64,000 nt of DNA, from positions 2,356,001-2,420,000 of the forward strand of contig NZ_CP092106.1 in NCBI RefSeq assembly GCF_029016485.1, in the 5' to 3' direction. The notes under the pieces are model-generated. The model was not told the DNA's origin and did no database searches. It saw only the letters and a program-made list of their open reading frames with translations. This document shows, piece by piece, positions 34,453 to 43,831 of this stretch (position 1 is the stretch's first letter; each line of letters begins with the position of its first letter). The stretch comes from Vibrio sp. JC009 (GTDB lineage: Bacteria > Pseudomonadota > Gammaproteobacteria > Enterobacterales > Vibrionaceae). Position numbers and translations under genes: made by a program.

Positions 34453-35646
34453 TTACAGGTAGTTAAACAGAGTCAGGTCTTTCACTTTACCGAAGGCTTT
34501 TTGTGAAGCCTCCAGCGCTAATGAATTCTCATTAAAATCGATGACAGCCTGGGAATAATCCAGATCTTCAAAGGCACTCTTTGATTTTGCCAGTGTCAGC
34601 TTAAAGTCTTCGTGCAGATCTTCCTGGATATCCAGGGTTTCCAGTCTGGCACCCACATCTGTACGGGTTTTGCCAAGATGGATAAACGCCGCATTAAACT
34701 CTTTGGTGATTCGGTGCAAAAAGGCCGTGGCATCAGCATCAGAAACCGGCTTTTCCTGCAGCGCAATGGCGTTCTTAAAGCTGTCAAAAACGCTGATAGT
34801 CTTCTGAGGTTCAAGCGTGATACTGTCACCGGCAGTAATCTGCCCCTTAATATCGATGTTTAGCCCTTCGTACTGAATACCAACTTTAGGGTCAAACTCC
34901 TGAGCGGCAACCACACTGCCGTTCTGCTCAAGCTGATACCCGTAGTTGCCGGCCCCCATATCAACAAAGGTGATCTTATAAACTGACTCGTCAAAGTAAT
35001 CCGTGTTATTTGCCCGCTCCAGAAGCAGCTCAGACGCTTCCTGAAGCTGATAAGTCGGAGAGTAATCTCCAAACGGGTTTTCAATCTCGGTATACACCTG
35101 ATTACCGGGATCGTTAATCGGCATTTCCAGCTGATTAGAAATCTTCATCTTACGGTGGTAGCTGTCACCGGCATAAGTCACGTTACCCGCGTTGTCTCTG
35201 AAAAACGGCTGATTCTTTGGCTTGGTACCGGCAAAGATATAGTTGCCGGACTCATCCTGGCTGTTGGCCAGATTAAGCAGATTGGCGAAAACTTCCTGCA
35301 GCTCGCGTGCTTTTGCCTCGCGGTCAGCCTGGGAGTGCGAACCGTTGATCATTTCCATAACGGTTCGTTTTGCTTCATCAACGTATTCTTCAGAGTTCGC
35401 AATCAGAACTTCATGATGCTCAAGACGGTTTCTCACCAGAACAATGGCATCCATATACTGGCTAAGCTGTTCGCTCTGCTGACCAATCGACTGGATATAG
35501 TGTGTCGCCAGCGGGTCATCACTGGACTTCATCAGTTTTTTACCTGATGCCAGTTGGGCCTGATTGTGAATAACTTTGGCTTCTTGTCTTCTCAGATCAT
35601 TCTGAACCGACTGGTAATTGTGGAAGCTTGAAATACGACTAACCAT
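34453..35646 (-). CDS. flgL: FlgL, hook-filament junction protein (HAP3)
   Basis: FlgL joins the filament to FlgK at the hook end. The 397-residue product starts MVSRISSFHNYQSVQNDL and has flagellin-like N- and C-terminal helices, including ASGKKLMKSSDDP and the C-terminal LEASQKAFGKVKDLTLFNYL. GGAGG lies 5 bp before the ATG. It follows flgK by 9 bp and shares its sigma-54 promoter. Confidence 0.95.
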   Translation of the reverse strand: MVSRISSFHNYQSVQNDLRRQEAKVIHNQAQLASGKKLMKSSDDPLATHYIQSIGQQSEQLSQYMDAIVLVRNRLEHHEVLIANSEEYVDEAKRTVMEMINGSHSQADREAKARELQEVFANLLNLANSQDESGNYIFAGTKPKNQPFFRDNAGNVTYAGDSYHRKMKISNQLEMPINDPGNQVYTEIENPFGDYSPTYQLQEASELLLERANNTDYFDESVYKITFVDMGAGNYGYQLEQNGSVVAAQEFDPKVGIQYEGLNIDIKGQITAGDSITLEPQKTISVFDSFKNAIALQEKPVSDADATAFLHRITKEFNAAFIHLGKTRTDVGARLETLDIQEDLHEDFKLTLAKSKSAFEDLDYSQAVIDFNENSLALEASQKAFGKVKDLTLFNYL

Positions 35647-35655
35647 TTACGCCTC

Positions 35656-37530
35656 CTACCTTAAAGCCAGAATAGTGTCGAACGTGTCGTTCGCCACTTG
35701 CATGATTCGGGATGAAGCCATATATGCCTGCTGGAACTTCATCATATTCGCCGCTTCTTCATCCATGTTAACTCCGGACACGGAGGCAACACGCTCAAGA
35801 GAAGCTTCGTTCTCAAGACGGGCAACATCTGTCAGGCGGATAGCCGTGGACATTTTCAGCCCCATATCCGTATTCAGGTTATGGTAAACCTCAAGAAGGC
35901 TGGAGTTGCCGTCGTCCAGTTTTCTTTCTGTCTGCAGATCCTGCATTTTTCTCAGGTTGCCGTTATCACCTTCTGCCGGAGTCAGGTTCGCGGCAAAGCG
36001 GTCATCGGCTGCCGCTCCGGCGCTCAGGCTGAATGTGGTTCCCTGAACAGTTACCGGGCCTGAAGGCGGATATTCCTGTGGCTGAAGCAGCACATTACCT
36101 TTTGTATCCAGCACGGCAAACTTGTCGCCGGTAGGAGAAACCAGTACCTGAAACTCTTTCAATTCACCGGCAACCAGGACTCTGAAGTCCGCATCGCCGT
36201 TTTCTGATGTCAGTGAGCTTTCATAGCTCTGTGCGGTAATTTTTGCCGCATCGTCCATGACCACTTTGATCTGCTCAGCACCAAGGCGTACCGGACGGAT
36301 AATGATTTTGTCACCGGCTTGCGGAGCCGTTCTCAGCTCAATACGCATACCATCGATATAAAGCGATGAGTCCTCAACCGGCACTTTCACCATCTCGCCA
36401 TCCGGCTTAATAAAGGTGTAATCACTGCCATCATAACGGAGATGATAATCGCCACCCTGTAGCTGGCTGGTGTCTTCAATAAATGCAGCCAGGTCGGCCT
36501 GTGAGTTGTTGCCGGTGATAACGCGTGATTTAGCAATTCGCTCAGAATTCACATCGGTAAAGATATCGGCACCCACATCGCCGCGAAGATCCAGACCGTG
36601 CGCCTGAAGCTCGTTAATTTCGTATGAGAAAGCTGTTGCCAGGCGGCCAAGTTCATCCTGCACATTGGGAACCAGTTCATCACGGGTTCTGAACAGAGCA
36701 GCCATTTTGCCGTCAATGCCGTCATGTTTAATCTGTTTAAGACCTTTACCTTCGATCATGGCAAGTTGGCGTTGCTGGGCATCCGGCTCACCGTCAACCA
36801 TAACCAGAGTACTTGCTTCAGTACCTGAAACCAGAGTGTGACCATTGCCGATATGAACGTTAAAGCCTTCGTTGTTCTTACGTGGTGTTACCGTCACTTT
36901 TGTGTACTCTGAAAGCTCTTTAACCAGTCTTTCATGGGTATCCATCAAATCGTTATGCGGCCCCGGTGTTTTCATCATCAGGCGGTGAAGGTCGCGGATC
37001 TCAACGGCAATTTCGTTCATGCGCTCAACGGCAAGGTCCAGCTTCTTATTCACATTGGATGACTGCTGCCGAACGGTTTCGTAGAAGGTATTCAGGTTCT
37101 GGCTGATAAGGCCTGCTTTTTCCAGTACAACCTTTCTCGCGCCCATATCGTTGGGTGAGTCCGCCAGAGTCTTAACTGAATCAAACCATTCATTCAGGTT
37201 TTCAGGGATTTTCTTAGAAGCCAGAGAAGAAAGCATTCCTGTCAGAGTTTCAAGGCTCTCTTCTATTTCCGCGCTGTTTGACAGATTAGTTTCAGAAACA
37301 TTCAGTTCACGAACGGCAAACTGATCCCAGGAGCGGCGAACATTTTCCACATGCACGCCCATGCCGTAGGTTTCGCCGCCATATTGGCGAGGCATATTAG
37401 TCCCCTGAATGACAGACTGACGGCTATAACCTTCAGTATTAGCATTCGAAATGTTATGACCTGTGGTGTTGAGTTGTCTCTGAGCGGTCAAAACGCTCTG
37501 AGTACCAACATTCAACAAATCCGATGCCAT
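35656..37530 (-). CDS. flgK: FlgK, hook-associated protein 1
   Basis: FlgK is the first hook-filament junction protein. The 624-residue product has the conserved N-terminus MASDLLNVGTQSVLTAQRQL with the rod/hook motif HNISNANTEGYSRQ. A large variable middle is followed by the C-terminal motif GVNMDEEAANMMKFQQAYMA. The gene begins a flgKL unit behind its own sigma-54 promoter. Confidence 0.96.
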   Translation of the reverse strand: MASDLLNVGTQSVLTAQRQLNTTGHNISNANTEGYSRQSVIQGTNMPRQYGGETYGMGVHVENVRRSWDQFAVRELNVSETNLSNSAEIEESLETLTGMLSSLASKKIPENLNEWFDSVKTLADSPNDMGARKVVLEKAGLISQNLNTFYETVRQQSSNVNKKLDLAVERMNEIAVEIRDLHRLMMKTPGPHNDLMDTHERLVKELSEYTKVTVTPRKNNEGFNVHIGNGHTLVSGTEASTLVMVDGEPDAQQRQLAMIEGKGLKQIKHDGIDGKMAALFRTRDELVPNVQDELGRLATAFSYEINELQAHGLDLRGDVGADIFTDVNSERIAKSRVITGNNSQADLAAFIEDTSQLQGGDYHLRYDGSDYTFIKPDGEMVKVPVEDSSLYIDGMRIELRTAPQAGDKIIIRPVRLGAEQIKVVMDDAAKITAQSYESSLTSENGDADFRVLVAGELKEFQVLVSPTGDKFAVLDTKGNVLLQPQEYPPSGPVTVQGTTFSLSAGAAADDRFAANLTPAEGDNGNLRKMQDLQTERKLDDGNSSLLEVYHNLNTDMGLKMSTAIRLTDVARLENEASLERVASVSGVNMDEEAANMMKFQQAYMASSRIMQVANDTFDTILALR

Positions 37531-37575
37531 AATGCCCCCGGGGAAAACTTAAAAAATAGACTCGGGGGAATAGTT

Positions 37576-37590
37576 GCAAGTTGTGTGCCA
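37576..37590 (-). promoter_or_regulatory. Sigma-54 promoter of flgKL
   Basis: Minus strand TGGCACACAACTTGC is a perfect TGGCAC-N5-TTGC element, 45 bp upstream of the flgK ATG. In V. cholerae flgK is a FlrC-dependent class III gene. Confidence 0.9.
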
Positions 37591-37631
37591 GGAAGTTAAC
37601 GCTAGGGGTAAATGGTTGATTTGGGTAGAAA

Positions 37632-37761
37632 GGGCCCTGGGTTTTTAGGTAGAAAAAAAACAGAAAGCCAGGTTATTGGTCTTACTTATCTATGTTTAAT
37701 CAAGTTAATTAAGGATTATTGCCGCTCTTCCCAGGGCCCAGGGCCTAGAAACCCAGGGCCC
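37632..37761. repeat. Long inverted repeat in the flgJ-flgK gap
   Basis: GGGCCCTGGGTTTTTAG (37632-37648) and CTAGAAACCCAGGGCCC (37745-37761) are 17-bp inverted arms with one mismatch, 96 bp apart. Further CCCAGGG units (37735-37741 region) and four CCAAAAT heptamers (37762-37788) abut the flgJ stop. The 257-bp gap has no gene. Confidence 0.75.
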
Positions 37762-37787
37762 CAAAATCCAAAATCCAAAATCCAAAA

Positions 37788-38714
37788 TCACATCCTATCT
37801 ATCCGCGCCTTAACATCCAGCACCTTCTCCGCGTACTTAGGATCCGTCGCATATCCCGCCTTATGAATCCCGTGGATAAAGGACTCAGAACCGCTGTTCT
37901 GTGCCAGGGTTTCGTGGTATCTCGGGTTCTGGTTCAGGAAGCGGACGAAGTCGCTGAAGCTCTCTTCGTAGCTGTTGTAGGCACGGAAAGAAGCATTTTC
38001 TTTAACAGGGACGTTATCGTGGAATTCCAGGGTCTGGGTTGCCACTTTATCGCCTTTCCAGCTTCTGTCGGCTTTGATGTTAAACAGGTTGTTGCTGCTG
38101 CCCAGCGAGTTCTTGATAACCTTTTTACCCCAGCCGGTTTCCAGTGCGGCCTGAGCAATAAGCAGTGACGGCTCAATGCCAAGGGCTTTGGCTGCACGTT
38201 CTGCATACGGCTTCATGGACTCAACAAACTGCTCAGGGCTTTCAAAGGTTGAAGGCTCTTTCACCTTGTTAGCAGCCATAACGTTAATGGCATCGTCTGC
38301 TACTTTTCTCGCTTTGGACTGGTCAACCGGCAGGCGCAGAGAGGTATCCATGGCGGCATTACGCATCACCACTTCAGTATCATCCTGCATATCGGTACCG
38401 GCACTTAGCTGGGCGACTATCATGTCGGCGAGTCCCAATGATCCAGAGGAACTAAGCTCACTGGCCATCTGCTCATCCAACATCTGACGATAGAAGTCCT
38501 GATTCTGACTCTTCATCAAATCCGATTCAAACGTGGCATTAGCATCACGCATGGACTTGAACAACATATTGGTAAAGATAGATTCAAACTGCTTTGCCGC
38601 AGCCTTAAGCGCTGCCTTCTGATCACTGTCATCGCCGCCCACTGCGTCTTTACGCAGGTTATCCAGGCTGGCGATATCATGAATAAAGCCGATGTCATTT
38701 CCGTTATTAATCAC
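37788..38714 (-). CDS. flgJ: FlgJ, rod cap protein and peptidoglycan hydrolase
   Basis: FlgJ scaffolds rod assembly and cuts peptidoglycan so the rod can pass. The 308-residue product has an N-terminal rod-cap domain (AKQFESIFTNMLFKSMRDA) and a C-terminal glucosaminidase domain. That domain has the catalytic-region motif LLIAQAALETGWGKKVI followed by SSNNLFNIKADRSWKG. Both domains are complete. It lies 11 bp after flgI and ends beside the repeat-rich gap. Confidence 0.95.
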   Translation of the reverse strand: MINNGNDIGFIHDIASLDNLRKDAVGGDDSDQKAALKAAAKQFESIFTNMLFKSMRDANATFESDLMKSQNQDFYRQMLDEQMASELSSSGSLGLADMIVAQLSAGTDMQDDTEVVMRNAAMDTSLRLPVDQSKARKVADDAINVMAANKVKEPSTFESPEQFVESMKPYAERAAKALGIEPSLLIAQAALETGWGKKVIKNSLGSSNNLFNIKADRSWKGDKVATQTLEFHDNVPVKENASFRAYNSYEESFSDFVRFLNQNPRYHETLAQNSGSESFIHGIHKAGYATDPKYAEKVLDVKARIDRM

Positions 38715-38725
38715 AGCTTTACTCC

Positions 38726-39817
38726 TTAGATAATGATCAACTGACCTTCGATGGCACCTGCCTGCTTAAGAGCCTGCAAAATTGCCATTAAATCTGAAGG
38801 AGCCGCGCCCACTTCGTTTACCGCCCGAACCAGATCGTCTAATGTCAGGCCTGGTTCAAACTTAAACATCTTACCGTCTTCTTCGGTTACCTGAATATCC
38901 GTATCAGGCACAACAACCGTTTCGCCACCAGCGAACGCATTTGGCTGGCTGACGCTTAAATTCTCTTTGATCGCCACAGTCATACCACCATGAGTAACTG
39001 CAGCCGGTTTCAGTTTTACATGCTGACCCACAACAATGGTACCGGTACGCGAGTTAACAATGATTTTTGCCGCACCATCAGCCGGGTTAAATTCCAGGTT
39101 TTCGATAGCAGAAAGAAATGCCACACGCTGACTGGCATCACGCGGCGCTCTGACCTTTACAGAGGTCATATCGGTAGCATTTGCCATCTGTGGGCCAAGG
39201 AAATTATTTATTGCATCCGCCATGCGCTGAGCAGTAGTGAAATCGGACTCAATCAAATTAAAGGTAATATAGTCGCCACGGGTGAACGGGCTTGGGATTT
39301 CTCTTTCCACCATAGCACCGCTGGAGATCAGGCCAACGGTCGGGTTGTTACCAACCAGCTTAGAGCCGTCAGCACCTTCTGCTGAAAATCCGCTGACTAC
39401 AAGATTCCCCTGAGCAACGGCATAAATCTCACCATCCAGACCTTTCAGGAATGTCTGAAGCAGTGTGCCGCCTCTCAGGCTTTTCGCTGAACCGATAGAA
39501 GAGACCGTAACGTCGACTTTTTGACCCTGCTTGGAAAATGGCGGTAGCTCTGCGGTAACAATCACTGCGGCCACGTTTTTGGTTTTTGGCTTGGTGCCCT
39601 GCGGCAACTGAATACCAAAGTTCTGCAGCATGGCGTTAAAGCTCTGCTCGGTGAATGGTGTTGACTCACCTGTGCCCGGCAGACCGGTTACCAATCCATA
39701 ACCCACTAACTGGTTACTACGAACACCGGCAACTTCTGCAACATCTTTGATTCTTGCCGCCTGTGCACTGCTTATCAGCGCTACAGCAGAGAATATCAAC
39801 ACCATTAATTTCTTCAT
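38726..39817 (-). CDS. flgI: FlgI, flagellar P-ring protein
   Basis: FlgI forms the periplasmic P ring around the rod. The 363-residue product has a signal peptide ([20 protein letters not shown]) and the conserved [16 protein letters not shown] and NFGIQLP near the N-terminus. The C-terminal region contains [19 protein letters not shown] and ends IEGQLIII. Length is normal, and it sits between flgH and flgJ. Confidence 0.97.
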   Translation of the reverse strand: MKKLMVLIFSAVALISSAQAARIKDVAEVAGVRSNQLVGYGLVTGLPGTGESTPFTEQSFNAMLQNFGIQLPQGTKPKTKNVAAVIVTAELPPFSKQGQKVDVTVSSIGSAKSLRGGTLLQTFLKGLDGEIYAVAQGNLVVSGFSAEGADGSKLVGNNPTVGLISSGAMVEREIPSPFTRGDYITFNLIESDFTTAQRMADAINNFLGPQMANATDMTSVKVRAPRDASQRVAFLSAIENLEFNPADGAAKIIVNSRTGTIVVGQHVKLKPAAVTHGGMTVAIKENLSVSQPNAFAGGETVVVPDTDIQVTEEDGKMFKFEPGLTLDDLVRAVNEVGAAPSDLMAILQALKQAGAIEGQLIII

Positions 39818-39864
39818 TACACAGGCCTTCTTTCACTCGTCAAAACATCGACAATTATGTTTGC

Positions 39865-40650
39865 TTACAGAGATACATTAAAGAATCGTGCCAAGAATCC
39901 AGGCTCTTGCATATCCTGCTGAGTTCCCGTACCTGAGTAGCGGATTCTGGCATTAGATACACGATTTGAAGCAATGGTGTTGTCAAAGGCAATATCATCC
40001 GGACGAATCGTGCCGCTCAGGCGGATATACTCGTCACCGGTATTCAGGGTCAGCCATTTTTCACCACGGATCACCAGGTTGCCGTTTGCCAGTACCTCTA
40101 CCACTTCAACGGTAATGGAACCAGACAGGCTGTTGCTCTGGTTAGCGCTGGAGTTGCCTGAGAATTTATTGTCGTTGCTCAGGTTGTAAGAGAAATCGTA
40201 ATCACCAAGGTTCAGGTTCTGGCCACCGACAGCCAGTGGATCCATGGTGGCATCGTTAGTCTTAGACAGGTCCGCATCGGCACTTTTCGTTGCATTGGTA
40301 CTTTCATCCAGAGTGACTGTGATGATGTCACCCACACCGCGCGGTTTTGAGTCGTTATACAGATCGTTAGTCGCATTCGAGTTAAAGAGTGAACCGGTTG
40401 CCGCAGCGTAATGCTGAGGCTTTTGTGCCGGATGGATAGGCGCCCACGCAGGATCATCCGCTACCGGGTCCACGCGGTTACGAAGTGTATCTGTAATAGG
40501 ACTGGTATCTTCCACCTCAGAGCGGTCACCTTCTACCGCATCTACAATCGTGGTTGCCGCTTCAATATCAGTGGTTTCAGTTACAGGCTCAGTCAGCATT
40601 GTGCAACCCGACATAACCGATACCAGCAAAACTCCAAATATACGTTTCAT
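39865..40650 (-). CDS. flgH: FlgH, flagellar L-ring lipoprotein
   Basis: FlgH forms the outer-membrane L ring. The start at ATG 40650 gives [18 protein letters not shown], a lipoprotein signal peptide with lipobox Cys16. A GTG-start frame 9 bp longer is less likely. The 261-residue product carries [20 protein letters not shown] and the C-terminal domain with [14 protein letters not shown] and [18 protein letters not shown]. It lies between flgG and flgI. Confidence 0.95.
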   Translation of the reverse strand: MKRIFGVLLVSVMSGCTMLTEPVTETTDIEAATTIVDAVEGDRSEVEDTSPITDTLRNRVDPVADDPAWAPIHPAQKPQHYAAATGSLFNSNATNDLYNDSKPRGVGDIITVTLDESTNATKSADADLSKTNDATMDPLAVGGQNLNLGDYDFSYNLSNDNKFSGNSSANQSNSLSGSITVEVVEVLANGNLVIRGEKWLTLNTGDEYIRLSGTIRPDDIAFDNTIASNRVSNARIRYSGTGTQQDMQEPGFLARFFNVSL

Positions 40651-40701
40651 AGCTCTCACTCTCTCACTTATGCAACTAGCTCACTTACGCAACTATCTCA
40701 G

Positions 40702-41490
40702 TTAAAGCTGCTGGTTAACGAATGACTGCATCTTATCAACCGCTGAAATGACTTTAGAATTCATCTCGTAAACGCGCTGAGCTTCAATCATATTGACCAG
40801 CTCTTCTGTTACGTTCACATTTGATGTTTCCAGCATAGACTGGCGAATCTGGCCTAAACCTTCTAACCCCGGAACCCCTTCTGTCGGTTCACCACTTGCG
40901 CCCGTCGGCAGGTAAAGGTTCTGACCAATCGGCTCAAGACCGCCCGGGTTAATAAAGTCTACCGTTGTGATAGCACCAACTACCTGGTTATCAGTCTGGC
41001 CACGAACACGTACTGACACTTCACCGTCAGTACCAATAGTCACTGAGATTGCGTCATCAGGGATGGCAATTTCCGGCTCAAGTGCGTAACCCGAACCTGA
41101 AGTAACAATCACACCTTCATCGTTCAGGGTGAACTGACCGTTGCGGCTATAACCGATATTGCCGTCCGGCAGCATAATCTGGAAGAAACCGTCACCTTCG
41201 ATCATCATGTCCAGACTGTTACTGGTTGTCTGCGCGTTACCATTGGTGTGGATTTTCTGGGTTGCCACCACTTTCGAACCGGCACCCAGCATCAGGCCGC
41301 TTGGCAGTTCGGTGTTCTGGGATGACTGACCACCCGCCTGGTTAATATTCTGATAAAAAAGGTCTTCAAAAACAGCGCGGCTTTTTTTGTAGCCCACTGT
41401 CGATGCGTTCGCCAGGTTGTTGGAGATGGTCGCAATATTGGTCTGCTGAGCATCTAAACCTGTTTTACTTACCCATAGTGCCGGATGCAT
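40702..41490 (-). CDS. flgG: FlgG, distal rod protein
   Basis: FlgG builds the distal rod. The 262-residue product starts MHPALWVSKTGLDAQQTN with the rod motif ISNNLANASTVGYKKSRAVF. The extended stretch after the rod motif (FEDLFYQNINQAGGQSSQ) is typical of FlgG. The C-terminus carries SNVNVTEELVNMIEAQRVYE. It follows flgF by 16 bp, and length is normal. Confidence 0.97.
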   Translation of the reverse strand: MHPALWVSKTGLDAQQTNIATISNNLANASTVGYKKSRAVFEDLFYQNINQAGGQSSQNTELPSGLMLGAGSKVVATQKIHTNGNAQTTSNSLDMMIEGDGFFQIMLPDGNIGYSRNGQFTLNDEGVIVTSGSGYALEPEIAIPDDAISVTIGTDGEVSVRVRGQTDNQVVGAITTVDFINPGGLEPIGQNLYLPTGASGEPTEGVPGLEGLGQIRQSMLETSNVNVTEELVNMIEAQRVYEMNSKVISAVDKMQSFVNQQL

Positions 41491-41506
41491 AAATAATCCC
41501 CTTCTC

Positions 41507-42256
41507 TTAGCTCATTCTCAGCAGCGAATCGGACGATTTGTCCATCTCTTCTGCACTGCTCATCAGTTTGACTTGCATTTCAAACTGGCGCTGTAAATCA
41601 ATTAAACTTGTCATTTCACCAATGGCGTTCACGTTACTGCCTTCCATTGCGCCCGTCATAATACGCACGCCGGCATCAGCCTCGAAGCCCTGGTCCGGAT
41701 TCTTGGAGCGGAACAGACCATTGGTGTCTTTAAACAGTGAACGGTTATCCGGACGGGACAGCTTAATGCGCCCTACCTCTTCCATTGCCTCTGCAGGCGC
41801 ACCCTGCGGCAACACGGAGATAGTACCGTCACGGCCGATTTCGACTTTTGCCAAAGGAACCGGAAGTGTTATCGGTGCACCCCGGTCATCCAGAATCAGA
41901 TGGCCGCTGCCATTTGATAAAAGCCCTGTTTCATCAATATGCAGGTTGCCGTTTCGGGTCAGACCTTCAGCCCCGGTTTTATCCAACACGGAAATCCAGC
42001 CTTCGCCTTCTACTGTGATATCTAAATCACGGCCGGTGGTGATCACACTTCCCTGAGCAAAGCTATGGCCCGGACGCTCTGTCATGCTAAATACGCGCGA
42101 TGGCAAACCTTCACCATAAGCCTGCATTGAGCGGGCTTGTGCAAGGTCAGCGCGGAAACCTGTGGTACTTACGTTCGCCAGGTTGTTCGCTCTTAGCTGC
42201 ATCTCTTGCATATTTTGTTTAGCGCCACTCATGGCAAGAAACAGTGCACGATCCAT
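41507..42256 (-). CDS. flgF: FlgF, proximal rod protein
   Basis: FlgF is a proximal rod subunit. The start at ATG 42256 (MDRALFLAMSGAKQNMQEMQ) is supported by GGAG 8 bp upstream and by the sigma-54 promoter at 42294-42308. A 40-residue upstream extension of the frame would cross that promoter. The 249-residue product has RANNLANVSTTGFRADL at the N-terminus and SNVNAIGEMTSLIDLQRQFE at the C-terminus. Confidence 0.95.
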   Translation of the reverse strand: MDRALFLAMSGAKQNMQEMQLRANNLANVSTTGFRADLAQARSMQAYGEGLPSRVFSMTERPGHSFAQGSVITTGRDLDITVEGEGWISVLDKTGAEGLTRNGNLHIDETGLLSNGSGHLILDDRGAPITLPVPLAKVEIGRDGTISVLPQGAPAEAMEEVGRIKLSRPDNRSLFKDTNGLFRSKNPDQGFEADAGVRIMTGAMEGSNVNAIGEMTSLIDLQRQFEMQVKLMSSAEEMDKSSDSLLRMS

Positions 42257-42293
42257 AACATTTGCTCCAAAAAACTCTTCTGGATCAGTTAAA

Positions 42294-42308
42294 GCAATCT
42301 GCGTGCCA
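42294..42308 (-). promoter_or_regulatory. Sigma-54 promoter of flgFGHIJ
   Basis: Minus strand TGGCACGCAGATTGC is a perfect match to TGGCACG-N4-TTGC. It lies 38 bp upstream of the flgF ATG and makes flgF the start of its own operon within the flg block. Confidence 0.9.
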
Positions 42309-42370
42309 GTTTTTAGAACAATATGAAAAACAGGAGGATAGCACTTGTCACAGCAAGCGTTTTGCCCAGG

Positions 42371-42444
42371 CGGCAATTTTTTGAAGGGAGAGATTGCCGG
42401 TTAAGGCGGCAATAAGACCAGACTGCGGCAATGTAATACGGCAA
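42371..42444. promoter_or_regulatory. CGGCAA/TTGCCG cluster upstream of the flgF promoter
   Basis: CGGCAA occurs at 42371, 42407, 42426 and 42439, and TTGCCG at 42394: five copies in 74 bp, 60-135 bp upstream of the -24 element. That is the place expected for enhancer binding by FlrC. No known binding matrix could be applied, so function is inferred. Confidence 0.45.
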
Positions 42445-42495
42445 ACCACAGCCTGGTATCTCAGATGATTGCGAGATTAAAATGTCATATGTAAT

Positions 42496-43800
42496 TTAGC
42501 GAATCTGCAGAATAGTCTGCTGAGTCTGGTTGTGAACTTCAAGTGAACGTGAGTTCGCCTGGAAGTTACGCTGCGCTGAAATCAGGTCCACCAGCTCCTG
42601 AGTCATATCAATGTTTGACTGCTCAAGCGTACCGTTGGTGATGCCACCGAAGGAACCTTTGTTAGATTCACCCCAAATTTTCGCACCGGAGAACTGAGTC
42701 GAATCCCACTGTGTTCCGCCTTTCTTGTCCAGTCCCTGCTCGTTAGCAACACGAACCAGAGCAACACGGCCAAGCGATACGTTTTCACCGTTTGAATAAG
42801 TACCCAGAACAGTACCATTCTCATCAAAGTCCAGCTTAGTCAGGAAACCGGTTGTAGCACCGTCTTCATCAAACTTAACCAATTCAAATGGTGCGGCAAA
42901 CTGAGTTGCGCCATCCAGTTTAATACTTACCATCTGAGTCGGATCGGCACCATTCAGATCGATTGGTGGTGTACCCGCACCCAGCTGGTCAGATACGATT
43001 GGGTTGCCGCTGTTCAGGCTTGCCAGTGTACCGTCGTTGTTAAACTTCAGAGTATGACCAATATGACCGGTTGCATTAGTTGCATCACCGCCAGTGATGT
43101 TAAGTGGTTTCTCACCAGCTTCATCCGTCACTGTGTAATAAGTCTGCCAGGTGTTTGGCTGAGTCATATCCTTCAGGTAATAAGTGGTCATCTTGTAAGA
43201 CTGACCCATGGAGTCATAAATCGTTGACGAAGTCGAACGGTTGTATGTTTCCTGGTCTGTAAAGTCAAACAGAGCCGGATCCTTCAGGTCACCATTTGCC
43301 GGCAAGTTTACGCCAACATCAATATTTGCCGTCTGCTTTGGCTTACCAAACTCAGGCGGAACGCTCAGAGGTGTTGGTTCATAGGAAAGCACTTCACCGG
43401 TATCCGGGTTCATCTGGTAACCAAGCAGGAACTCATCGTTAGAAGTAACCATGTAGTTATCTTTGTTCAGATGGAACGCACCATTACGGGTTAGTTCGTT
43501 CTGCTGAGGTACCATACGGTCTTTAGATACTGCAAAGAAGCCCGTACCACCGATACGCAAATCCATTGGGTTGTTGGTATAAATACTGGAACCTTCATGG
43601 AACTGCTGCGCGACTTTACTTGCCTGCGCACCACCACCAGGAGTGGTCTTCGCGTTAGTAAAAATCGAGCTTGAGTAAACATCACCAAACTCAGCACGGG
43701 ACTCTTTAAAGCCGTACGTGTTGGCGTTAGCAATGTTGTTACTGGTTGTGTTCAAGTCCAACTGCGCGGCAGAAAGACCACTTAAAGCTACATATGACAT
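42496..43800 (-). CDS. flgE: FlgE, flagellar hook protein
   Basis: FlgE polymerises into the hook. The 434-residue product starts MSYVALSGLSAAQLDLNTTS with the rod/hook motif SNNIANANTYGFKESRAEFG. It has the hook D1/D2 region and a C-terminus SNIDMTQELVDLISAQRNFQ ending TILQIR. Length fits Vibrio FlgE. It follows flgD by 31 bp. Confidence 0.97.
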   Translation of the reverse strand: MSYVALSGLSAAQLDLNTTSNNIANANTYGFKESRAEFGDVYSSSIFTNAKTTPGGGAQASKVAQQFHEGSSIYTNNPMDLRIGGTGFFAVSKDRMVPQQNELTRNGAFHLNKDNYMVTSNDEFLLGYQMNPDTGEVLSYEPTPLSVPPEFGKPKQTANIDVGVNLPANGDLKDPALFDFTDQETYNRSTSSTIYDSMGQSYKMTTYYLKDMTQPNTWQTYYTVTDEAGEKPLNITGGDATNATGHIGHTLKFNNDGTLASLNSGNPIVSDQLGAGTPPIDLNGADPTQMVSIKLDGATQFAAPFELVKFDEDGATTGFLTKLDFDENGTVLGTYSNGENVSLGRVALVRVANEQGLDKKGGTQWDSTQFSGAKIWGESNKGSFGGITNGTLEQSNIDMTQELVDLISAQRNFQANSRSLEVHNQTQQTILQIR

Positions 43801-43831
43801 TTTAAATCTCCTAATCCAGCCAGCGAATTAA

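Noticed and set aside
41507..42376. A 40-residue N-terminal extension of FlgF
   Set aside because: It would cross the sigma-54 promoter at 42294-42308; the internal ATG has a good ribosome site and the normal FlgF N-terminus.
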